Shown: positions 56,271-64,000 of the stretch, piece by piece | Position numbering within the stretch: the stretch's first letter is position 1 | Layout: each line of letters starts with the position of its first letter | Assembly: GCA_943788755.1 (NCBI GenBank) | Contig: CALSRM010000001.1 | Coordinates: 248,001 to 312,000, forward strand | Reading direction: 5' to 3' | Origin: an uncultured Flavobacteriales bacterium | GTDB lineage: Bacteria; Bacteroidota; Bacteroidia; Flavobacteriales_D; Parvicellaceae | Length of the DNA: 64,000 nucleotides | Translations under genes and position numbers: made by a program | Notes under the pieces: model-generated | Database searches by the model: none | Told to the model about the DNA's origin: nothing | Seen by the model: only the letters and a program-made list of their open reading frames with translations

Positions 56271-57959
56271 ATGTCAGACGATAAGAAGATTATATTTTCA
56301 ATGGTGAATGTAGGTAAACAAACACCGGAAGGAAAGCAGATTTTAAAAAATATATACCTATCATTTTACTATGGAGCTAAAATTGGAATTTTAGGTTTAA
56401 ACGGGTCAGGTAAATCTACTGTCATGCGAATTATTGCAGGTTTAGACGATAAATACCAAGGTGATGTTGTGTTTTCAGACGGATATAGTGTCGGTTATTT
56501 ACCACAAGAACCAGAACTCGATGAGAGTAAAACGGTAAAAGAGATTGTTCAAGAAGGGGTGCAGGAAACGGTTGATGTTTTAGCGGAGTACGAGGAGATA
56601 AATAATGGTTTCATGGATGAAGAGATCATGAATGACCCTGATAAAATGAATGCTTTAATTGATAAACAAGCTAAAGTACAAGATAGAATTGATCAATTAA
56701 ATGCTTGGGATTTGGATTCCAAATTAGACTTGGCGATGGACGCTTTAAGAACTCCAGATGGTGATTCTCCAATTACAAACCTTTCAGGTGGTGAAAAACG
56801 ACGTGTAGCTTTATGCAGATTGCTTTTACAAGAGCCAGACATTTTACTGCTAGATGAGCCAACTAACCACTTGGATGCAGAATCAGTGCATTGGTTAGAG
56901 CAACATTTAGCTCAATATAAAGGAACTGTCATTGCGGTAACACACGATAGATACTTTTTAGATAATGTTGCTGGTTGGATTTTAGAATTAGATAGAGGTG
57001 AAGGTATTCCGTATAAAGGAAATTACTCATCTTGGTTGGAGCAAAAATCCGATAGATTAGCAAAAGAAGAAAAACAAGAGAGTAAGCATCAGAAAGCATT
57101 GAAACGTGAGTTAGAATGGTCTCGAAAAGGAGCGAAAGGACGTCAAAGTAAAGGTAAGGCTCGTTTGAATAATTATGAAGCAATGCTTAGTGAAGACATA
57201 AAAGACAAAGAAGCAAGGATTGAGATTCCTATTCCAAACGGACCAAGACTTGGTAACGAAGTGATTGAAGCAATTGATGTTGCAAAAGGTTATGGCGATA
57301 GGTTGCTTTATGAAAGTTTGAATTTTAAATTACCTCCGGCAGGAATAGTAGGCATTATTGGGCCAAACGGGGCCGGTAAAACAACTTTATTTAGAATGAT
57401 AATGGGAGAGGAGACTCCAAATGAAGGAGAATTTAAAGTTGGTTCCACAGTTAAAATTGGATATGTAGATCAGCAACATGCTGCTTTGGATCCGAAAAGT
57501 TCTGTTTATGATGTTATTAGCGGAGGAAACGAAGTCATAGAGGTTGGAGGAAAAACGATTAATTCTCGTGCTTATGTTAGTCGATTTAACTTTAGTGGGT
57601 CGGATCAACAAAAGAAGGTTGGTGTGCTTTCAGGTGGTGAAAGAAACCGATTGCATTTAGCAATGACATTAAAAACAGAAGCCAATGTGCTACTTCTAGA
57701 TGAGCCAACTAACGACATTGATATTAACACTCTAAGAGCACTTGAGGAAGGTATCGAGAGTTTTGCGGGTTGCGCTGTAGTTATCTCTCACGATAGATGG
57801 TTTTTGGATAGGATTTGTACGCATATCTTAGCTTTTGAAGGTGATTCATCCGTATATTATTTCGAAGGTTCTTACAGTGACTATGAAGAAAATAGAAAGA
57901 AAAGATTAGGAGGGGATGTTGTTCCAACTCGAGTCAAGTACAAGAAATTGGTACGATAA
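56271..57959 (+). CDS. ettA: Energy-dependent translational throttle EttA (ABC-F)
   Basis: Two ABC cassettes (LGLNGSGKST, LSGGEKRRVALCRLL; IGPNGAGKTT, LSGGERNRLHLA) and ABC-F linker GAKGRQSKGKARLNNYEAM. Confidence 0.96.
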   Translation: MSDDKKIIFSMVNVGKQTPEGKQILKNIYLSFYYGAKIGILGLNGSGKSTVMRIIAGLDDKYQGDVVFSDGYSVGYLPQEPELDESKTVKEIVQEGVQETVDVLAEYEEINNGFMDEEIMNDPDKMNALIDKQAKVQDRIDQLNAWDLDSKLDLAMDALRTPDGDSPITNLSGGEKRRVALCRLLLQEPDILLLDEPTNHLDAESVHWLEQHLAQYKGTVIAVTHDRYFLDNVAGWILELDRGEGIPYKGNYSSWLEQKSDRLAKEEKQESKHQKALKRELEWSRKGAKGRQSKGKARLNNYEAMLSEDIKDKEARIEIPIPNGPRLGNEVIEAIDVAKGYGDRLLYESLNFKLPPAGIVGIIGPNGAGKTTLFRMIMGEETPNEGEFKVGSTVKIGYVDQQHAALDPKSSVYDVISGGNEVIEVGGKTINSRAYVSRFNFSGSDQQKKVGVLSGGERNRLHLAMTLKTEANVLLLDEPTNDIDINTLRALEEGIESFAGCAVVISHDRWFLDRICTHILAFEGDSSVYYFEGSYSDYEENRKKRLGGDVVPTRVKYKKLVR

Positions 57960-57960
57960 A

Positions 57961-58173
57961 ATGGAAGATTTTAAATTAGAAAATCAGGAATATATCCAAC
58001 TTAATCAGTTGCTGAAGGCAACCGGGCTTGTAGGTACGGGTGGGGAAGCAATGATTCGAATAGCTGAGGGGAATGTGAAGGTAAATGGTGCGGTTGAAAT
58101 ACAAAGAAGAAAGAAAATCAGAGTTGGTGATAAAGTTGAATATCTAACAAGCACGATTAACATAATAGATTAA
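57961..58173 (+). CDS. S4-domain RNA-binding protein (YbcJ-like)
   Basis: ORF track 57916-58173; likely ATG at 57961. YIQLNQLLKATGLVGTGGEAMIRIAEGNVKVNGAVEIQRRKKI. Confidence 0.88.
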   Translation: MEDFKLENQEYIQLNQLLKATGLVGTGGEAMIRIAEGNVKVNGAVEIQRRKKIRVGDKVEYLTSTINIID

Positions 58174-58184
58174 CAAGAGAAATT

Positions 58185-58421
58185 ATGGATAATACAGTAA
58201 AAGTATTTATAGGAGGAGCAGTTACCGTTAATTTATTGCGAACAGAACTGGAAAGTATCGGGATTATACCTATCGTAAAAAACTTAAGACAGTCCGGAGC
58301 ATCAGCTGGTTTTCCTGGGGGTACTTCAACTTCTGTTGAACTATACATTAGTCAATCTGAAATGGAAAAGGCGGCAGTAATTATTGAAGATTTTAAACAA
58401 AGACAAGAAGAAAATAAATAA
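58185..58421 (+). CDS. DUF2007-like small protein
   Basis: VNLLRTELESIGIIPIVKN...VELYISQSEMEKAAVIIEDF pattern. Confidence 0.75.
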   Translation: MDNTVKVFIGGAVTVNLLRTELESIGIIPIVKNLRQSGASAGFPGGTSTSVELYISQSEMEKAAVIIEDFKQRQEENK

Positions 58422-58430
58422 AAACATATA

Positions 58431-58868
58431 ATGAAAAACGCGATTATACATACAGCAAAAGGAGATATGAAAGTGGAGTTTTACCACGATGACGCTCCAA
58501 AAACAGTGGAGAATTTTATCTCTTTAATTGAAAAAGGATTTTATGATGGATTAACATTTCATAGGGTATTACCTGATTTTGTTATTCAGGGTGGTTGCCC
58601 AGATGGAACCGGTGCAGGCGGACCAGGTTATAGCATTGATTGTGAATTAGCAGGAGGTAATCAATTTCATGATAAAGGTGTTCTTTCAATGGCGCATGCA
58701 GGTAGAAATACTGGAGGCTCTCAATTTTTCATTTGTCATTCACGCAATAATACGTCTCATTTAGATAGAAATCATACCTGTTTTGGTAAAGTTATAGAAG
58801 GACTAGAAGTTATCGATGCTGTTGTAGGTGGTGATAAAATTAATTCTATTGAAATAGTAGAAGCTTAG
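58431..58868 (+). CDS. ppiB: Cyclophilin-type peptidyl-prolyl isomerase
   Basis: GLTFHRVLPDFVIQGGCPDGTGAGGPGY and GGSQFFICHS motifs. Confidence 0.95.
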   Translation: MKNAIIHTAKGDMKVEFYHDDAPKTVENFISLIEKGFYDGLTFHRVLPDFVIQGGCPDGTGAGGPGYSIDCELAGGNQFHDKGVLSMAHAGRNTGGSQFFICHSRNNTSHLDRNHTCFGKVIEGLEVIDAVVGGDKINSIEIVEA

Positions 58869-58888
58869 TATTTAAAATAATAATTTAC

Positions 58889-58924
58889 AAAGTCGCACTT
58901 ATTTAATAAGGTGCGACTTTTTTC
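58889..58924 (+). terminator. Rho-independent terminator
   Basis: AAAGTCGCACTTATT/AATAAGGTGCGACTTTTTT stem (one bulge) followed by T-tract. Confidence 0.88.
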
Positions 58925-58926
58925 TT

Positions 58927-59751
58927 ATGAAACGAACTGTAGTATTGCCAACTGGAAGGGAAAAGGACATTTTAATGGATGTCACATCTCTAAATTCAGA
59001 ACCTAAAGGAACCGTTATTTTTTGTCATGGTTATAAGGGTTATAAAGATTGGGGGGCTTGGAACTTAGTTGCAGACGAATTTGCTCGTAAAGGTTTTACC
59101 TTTGTAAAATTGAATTTCTCATACAATGGGGGAACTATACAAAATCCAATTGACTTCCCAGACTTAGAAGCATTTGGAAATAATACATATAGTATAGAAG
59201 TAGCTGATTTAAAATCTGTTATTGAGTGGGCATATGAGGAGTTTGATCAACCCATAAGCATTATCGGACACAGCAGAGGTGGGGGTATTGTGACATTGGT
59301 TGGTGGTGGTAACTCAAATATAAGCAAGGTGATTAGTTGGGCTGCAGTTGCTGATTTTGAGGAAAGATTTCCTGTTGGAGAAAAACTCCAAGAATGGAAA
59401 AATAAAGGAGTTTATCATGTGGTAAATGGAAGAACGAAACAAGAAATGCCGCACTATTATTCCTTCTATGAAGATTTTATAAAAAATGAAATGAATCTAA
59501 CCATTTCCAAAGCTGCAAAAAGAATACGTGTTCCTCATTTGATTATTCACGGTGATAAAGATGAAGCAGTGTCGGTTAAAGATGCACATAGGCTAAGCTC
59601 ATTCAATCCTAAAGCTGAATTAGAAATCATTTTAGGCGCTAATCATACATTTGGAAGTAAACACCCTTGGAGCGTACGTTTTCTACCAGATTCCTTAAGA
59701 GAAGTCGTTGATAAAACAATTAATTTTATTAATTCAAGTGACAAATTATAA
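58927..59751 (+). CDS. Alpha/beta hydrolase
   Basis: GTVIFCHGYKGYKDWGAWN, IIGHSRGGGIVTL nucleophile elbow, LIIHGDKDEAVSV. Confidence 0.9.
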   Translation: MKRTVVLPTGREKDILMDVTSLNSEPKGTVIFCHGYKGYKDWGAWNLVADEFARKGFTFVKLNFSYNGGTIQNPIDFPDLEAFGNNTYSIEVADLKSVIEWAYEEFDQPISIIGHSRGGGIVTLVGGGNSNISKVISWAAVADFEERFPVGEKLQEWKNKGVYHVVNGRTKQEMPHYYSFYEDFIKNEMNLTISKAAKRIRVPHLIIHGDKDEAVSVKDAHRLSSFNPKAELEIILGANHTFGSKHPWSVRFLPDSLREVVDKTINFINSSDKL

Positions 59752-62320
59752 CTTTATAAGTTATCTTTTTGGCTTACTATTAAAAACCGCTAAATCATCT
59801 TCCTTGCGAACAATTCATAAAATAATAATTCTTTTAGTAAGTATGTTATTGGCTCAAACTATATTTAGTCAGGCTTTGAGAGGTTTTGTGTATGATGAAT
59901 TCAATCAACCAATACCTTATGCTAATATTTATTTCAAATTTCAAGGTAACGGCACTCTTTCAGATGTAGGGGGGAAATATTTTTATCAGTTTACAGACCC
60001 TGGAGTAATAGAGCTTGTTATTACAGCAGTTGGGTATAACAACAAATCAATAAAAATTATTATTCCAGATAAAAAAGATATAGTTCAAAATATTTGGCTA
60101 GAAACAGATATTGAGCAATTAAATGAGGTTTTGGTAAAATCAAAAAAGAGAGACCCTGCTTACGAAATTATACAAGCCTCTATTAAACAAAAAGATAGAT
60201 GGAGAAAGCAATATGAGAGTTCCATCTCGGAGGTTTATATCAAAGCAAAAGAAGTAATTAGTGCCAAAGAAAAAAAACGAAGAAAAAAGTTAAAGGAGCA
60301 GGAGCGAATTGAAAAAGAGAGTAAAAAGAAGGACAATCCAGATGTGTTTTCGGAAGAAGAGAGTAAGAGGCAAAAGGAGATTAATAAAATCGCCAGCAGC
60401 ATGAACATGTTTGAGTTACAGTTAACTAGACATTATAAATACCCGAATAGTATTAAGGAAATTAGAAGTGCACATAAAAAATTTGGTAGTACTTACGGAC
60501 TTTTTTTTAGTAATACTTCTGAGGCTGAATTTAATTTTTACACAAACTTGATGTCGGTAAGTGTTCTTAATGACCAGCCGTTAATTTCACCATTACATAT
60601 TACATCTGTATTAACGTATAAATTTAACTTAATCGAAACAACATTCTATAATGGGCAAATGTTGTATAAAATTAAGGTTACTCCAAGGAAAAAGGGCAAT
60701 GCTGCCTGGTCTGGTTACATATGGATCTTGGACAAACAATTTTGTATTTTGAAAGTAGATTTACATTTGAGTAAGGGTGGGTTAATTCTTTATGATGAGT
60801 TTAATATGAAACAAGAATATGGCTTTGAAAATGATTCAGTTCTGGTTCTAACCAAGCAAGATTTTGAATATGAATCGAAAGCAGGTAATCGAAATTTTTC
60901 AGGAAGCACGATGGTTCGTTATTCAGCTTATCAAATTAATCCAAATTTCGAGAAGAAGTTCTTTAATAATGAAATAGCTGTCACTACTGAAGAAGCATAC
61001 GAACGAGACACTTCTTATTGGGGAAGTGTCCGTCCGGAGCCATTAACCAAGAAGGAACAGAAATTCCAATTTGTAAAAGATAGTATATATGCATACACAC
61101 ATTCTGAAGTTTATTTAGACTCTCTGGATTCTGTATTTAATAGAATTACTTTATTAGACCTACTTTGGGATGGAGTGGGATTTTCCGATAGAAAAAACAA
61201 AAAATATTGGCAATTTTCATCTTTAGCAGGAACGATTGATCCGTTTGAGATAGGAGGTGTTCGTCTGGGCCCAAATGCCTCTGTATTTAAAAAGTGGGAA
61301 AATGAAAAAACATTATCGGCATTTACACAAATAAATACGGGAATCAGAAATCCAGAATTAAAAGGGATGTTGGTTCTAGGGTTTAGATATGATCCAAAGC
61401 ATTTTGGGAGACTTGATTTTTATATGGGGGACCAATATGATTTAATTGTTGAAAACGATGCTGTTTCCAACTTATTGCAAAGAAAAAACTGGGTGCAAGA
61501 AAAGGATTTTACTATTGGAACCTCTAGAGAGCTGATTAATGGACTGTATTGGGGAGCTAGATTCAGATATGCTCGTATAATTCCTATTACGGACTTAAAT
61601 TTTAACCCAGAAGCTGATGATTGGTTTGTCGACAATGAACCAATCGAGTTTGACGCTTATAATAAAGCCGTAATAAATTCGAGTTTGACGTTTGTCCCAT
61701 TTCAGAAGTATATGACAGAACCCAATCGAAAAATTGTTTTAGGAAGCAAGTGGCCTCAGTTTTTTGTTTACTATGAGAAAGGGGTGGGAGGCTTATTTAA
61801 CAGTGAGATAAACTATGATTATGCTGAAGCCGAAATTTCACAAGCATTTAAACTGGGAACAATGGGAACCTCCAACTATAAAGTGTTGTTTGGTAAATAC
61901 TTAAATACTCAAAAGATGTATTACACAGATTATGAAATTTACCCAAGAGGAGATCAATGGTTTTTTGCCTCTTTAATGGAATCTATGCAAATACAAGATA
62001 CAACATTAACAGTAACTGAACAGCATTTTAGAGCGCACTATGCACATCATTTTAATGGTGCCATTGTCAATTACATTCCTTTTGTAAAAAAGCTAAGAAT
62101 ACATGTGGTTGCTGGAGCCAGTGCATTATGGATAAAAGAATCTAACTACGTCTATGAAGAAGTCTTTTTAGGAATTGAAAGAACTTTTAAAATCCAGCGT
62201 TCTCGCTTTCGTTTTGGGGTGTATTTTGTAGCCGCAGAATCTACAAATGCCTCTATTTCACCTCGAATTAAGTTTGCTATTAATCAATATTCTATAAGGG
62301 ATCAGAGTTGGGGGTATTGA
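59708..62320 (+). CDS. DUF5686 / carboxypeptidase-like regulatory domain outer membrane protein
   Basis: LRGFVYDEFNQPIPYANIYFK...LNEVLVKSKKRDPAYEIIQASIKQKDRW; likely start TTG 59804 or ATG 59843 rather than 59708. Confidence 0.85.
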   Translation: MIKQLILLIQVTNYNFISYLFGLLLKTAKSSSLRTIHKIIILLVSMLLAQTIFSQALRGFVYDEFNQPIPYANIYFKFQGNGTLSDVGGKYFYQFTDPGVIELVITAVGYNNKSIKIIIPDKKDIVQNIWLETDIEQLNEVLVKSKKRDPAYEIIQASIKQKDRWRKQYESSISEVYIKAKEVISAKEKKRRKKLKEQERIEKESKKKDNPDVFSEEESKRQKEINKIASSMNMFELQLTRHYKYPNSIKEIRSAHKKFGSTYGLFFSNTSEAEFNFYTNLMSVSVLNDQPLISPLHITSVLTYKFNLIETTFYNGQMLYKIKVTPRKKGNAAWSGYIWILDKQFCILKVDLHLSKGGLILYDEFNMKQEYGFENDSVLVLTKQDFEYESKAGNRNFSGSTMVRYSAYQINPNFEKKFFNNEIAVTTEEAYERDTSYWGSVRPEPLTKKEQKFQFVKDSIYAYTHSEVYLDSLDSVFNRITLLDLLWDGVGFSDRKNKKYWQFSSLAGTIDPFEIGGVRLGPNASVFKKWENEKTLSAFTQINTGIRNPELKGMLVLGFRYDPKHFGRLDFYMGDQYDLIVENDAVSNLLQRKNWVQEKDFTIGTSRELINGLYWGARFRYARIIPITDLNFNPEADDWFVDNEPIEFDAYNKAVINSSLTFVPFQKYMTEPNRKIVLGSKWPQFFVYYEKGVGGLFNSEINYDYAEAEISQAFKLGTMGTSNYKVLFGKYLNTQKMYYTDYEIYPRGDQWFFASLMESMQIQDTTLTVTEQHFRAHYAHHFNGAIVNYIPFVKKLRIHVVAGASALWIKESNYVYEEVFLGIERTFKIQRSRFRFGVYFVAAESTNASISPRIKFAINQYSIRDQSWGY

Positions 62321-62355
62321 ATTTTACAACTCGTAATGCCAAATAGCAATTAGGT

Positions 62356-64000
62356 CTAATTGAATTTAATAATTCTCTTTTGGACTTGTTTGTCACCAAT
62401 TTCAAGCTTAAGTATATAAGACCCATTTGCTTTGTCGACAATGTCGACTTCAAATGTGCTGTTACCTTTTTTATAAGCTTTATAGATTAATCTACCACAC
62501 AAATCATATACGCTTAAAGTAATTTCTTTTTCAAATTCTCTGGTTAGTGCTACGTTAAATAAACCGTTAGTAGGGTTTGGGAATACATTGAATTGTAAAT
62601 CAATATTTTCATCCAACCCAACAAAAGAGTTGACAATAATATCAGTTAATGTCGTTGTGCAACCATTTAAATCAGTAATTGTTACGGAATAAAACCCACC
62701 AACCAAACCGCTTATATTTTGAGAACTAGAAGAAAATCCGCCAGGTCCTGTCCAAGAATATGTATAAGTAGGAGTTCCGCCAGAATTCGTAATGTTAATT
62801 GCTCCGTCATTTCCAGAAACCTCATCTGTAACAGATGATGATCCACTTAAAACCAATGGCTCTGATATCGTTCCGTTTACTTCTCCAGAACATCCGTTAG
62901 CATCTGTTATTGAAATGGTATAAGGCTCGGGTGTTAAACCTGAAAATATATTTATAGATTGAGTTGTAATGCCGCCGTCAATACTATATGTAAAAGGAGC
63001 AGTTCCGTTTGTGGTTGTAACCTCAATAGATCCATCAGAAAGTCCGCTACATGAAATGTTTGTAACTTGAGCAGCTCCTAAAACACCTGTTCCCATTGTA
63101 ATATTTACATTTTCTGTCGTTTGACAGTTGTTGTCATCAGTAACTAATACGCAATAAGTGTTAGGAGTTAATCCATTAAAAATTTCGATGGTTTGAAATG
63201 TTGCTCCGCAATCAATTGAATATTGATAGGGAGAAGTTCCTCCAGAAGTAACACACGTAATTTGTCCATCTGGAGCGTTCTGACAGGTTTGATTCATCGA
63301 TGAAACTGCTGTCGCCAAAACAGCGGGTTCAGTTATACTCAGATTAATTGTATTAGCACAAGATGAGTTGTCAATTACAGTAACAGTAAAACTACCAGCA
63401 GTTAATCCAGTAAATGTTTCAGATACTTGAGGGCCATTTCCAATATCGTAAGTGAAAGGTGCATTTCCTCCATTAACAGTTATTTCTGCAATACTAGAAG
63501 AATCTCCATTACAAAGTAAATTTGTATGTACTTCGGTAATTGTTCCATCACACGGCGAGGCTAGGCAGAAGTTACTTGTGTCTGCTGCGTAATTTATCGT
63601 TGACATTTGTGCCAATGTTATTCCAGAAATATCTGTTAAAACCCAATCTCCGTCAATTGCACAATTTGCACTTGTACCTTCCATGCCATCTCCCCAATCA
63701 TCATACATAATAATGTCATAACATCCATAGGCTAAACAAAGGTTTTCAGTAATCACTGCTTCATCTCCATAAGCTCCAGCATCACCTGTTCCGGCGGTTT
63801 GTGAGCCACCAGGAGCAATTCCTGTTGAATTTCCACCAGAAGCGACAACTGTAGTTGATCCTGCATTTACAATTTCCCAATACGTTTCGTATCCCCAGCA
63901 ATCTGTACTAATGGTTAAGCTTGCAGCCTGTCCACCAAGCGTTGCATTGAAATTGACAAGTGATGCGTCATTAACAGGATTTGTATCAGCAGTTCCATTT
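62356..64000 (-). CDS. SprB-repeat secreted protein with T9SS type A sorting domain (5' end beyond window)
   Basis: Four SprB-like repeats (CNGDSSSIAEITVNGGNAPFTYDI...), C-terminal FNVFPNPTNGLFNVAL...GSYILKLEIGDKQVQKRIIKFN; frame stays open past 63756 to the window edge. Confidence 0.9.
   Translation of the reverse strand, partial: NGTADTNPVNDASLVNFNATLGGQAASLTISTDCWGYETYWEIVNAGSTTVVASGGNSTGIAPGGSQTAGTGDAGAYGDEAVITENLCLAYGCYDIIMYDDWGDGMEGTSANCAIDGDWVLTDISGITLAQMSTINYAADTSNFCLASPCDGTITEVHTNLLCNGDSSSIAEITVNGGNAPFTYDIGNGPQVSETFTGLTAGSFTVTVIDNSSCANTINLSITEPAVLATAVSSMNQTCQNAPDGQITCVTSGGTSPYQYSIDCGATFQTIEIFNGLTPNTYCVLVTDDNNCQTTENVNITMGTGVLGAAQVTNISCSGLSDGSIEVTTTNGTAPFTYSIDGGITTQSINIFSGLTPEPYTISITDANGCSGEVNGTISEPLVLSGSSSVTDEVSGNDGAINITNSGGTPTYTYSWTGPGGFSSSSQNISGLVGGFYSVTITDLNGCTTTLTDIIVNSFVGLDENIDLQFNVFPNPTNGLFNVALTREFEKEITLSVYDLCGRLIYKAYKKGNSTFEVDIVDKANGSYILKLEIGDKQVQKRIIKFN

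Noticed and set aside
56929-57183. Antisense ORF inside ettA
   Set aside because: Lies fully opposite a strongly conserved ABC-F gene; no recognisable motif. The same applies to the other short antisense ORFs in the track (e.g. 1213-1644, 11166-11471, 26445-26870, 33927-34286, 47907-48239).
1-64000. tRNA, rRNA, transposase, integrase or defence-system genes
   Set aside because: Looked for characteristic motifs by eye in intergenic regions and ORF translations; none found, though a tRNAscan/Infernal run would be decisive for small RNAs.

Overview
AT-rich chromosomal window that reads as Bacteroidota/Flavobacteriia-like: Bacteroidota-type promoters (TTG-N20-TAnnTTTG), T9SS C-terminal sorting domains, SprB-type repeats, DUF5686, DUF4412 and PD40 families. 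About 45 credible genes, mostly housekeeping: tpiA, prmA, plsY, mnmD-like, rhomboid protease, miaE-like, trkH/trkA, phosphohexomutase, PIF1-like helicase, DEAD-box helicase, hutF/hutG, MoxR, ftsK, alpha-2-macroglobulin, LD-carboxypeptidase, bcp, NarL-type regulator, feoA, aroQ, USP, ettA and ppiB. No rRNA, tRNA, CRISPR array, prophage or transposase was seen. Most notable: (1) a dense, same-orientation, roughly helically phased array of eight TTAAGT sites (23663-23857) between an uncharacterised divergent protein (22512-23660) and two orphan small ORFs, the best candidate for an undescribed regulatory locus; (2) a SiaB/SiaC/SpoIIE-phosphatase partner-switching operon whose phosphatase carries a 7TMR-DISM sensor; (3) a giant PD40/coiled-coil/four-SPOR-like-repeat protein; (4) three one-base frameshifts, each placed to within a few bases, in otherwise intact genes, suggesting indel errors or recent gene decay; (5) a 33-bp perfect A/T-rich palindrome upstream of a DUF4412-like gene. 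All calls come from reading the sequence and ORF translations; no database search was run.
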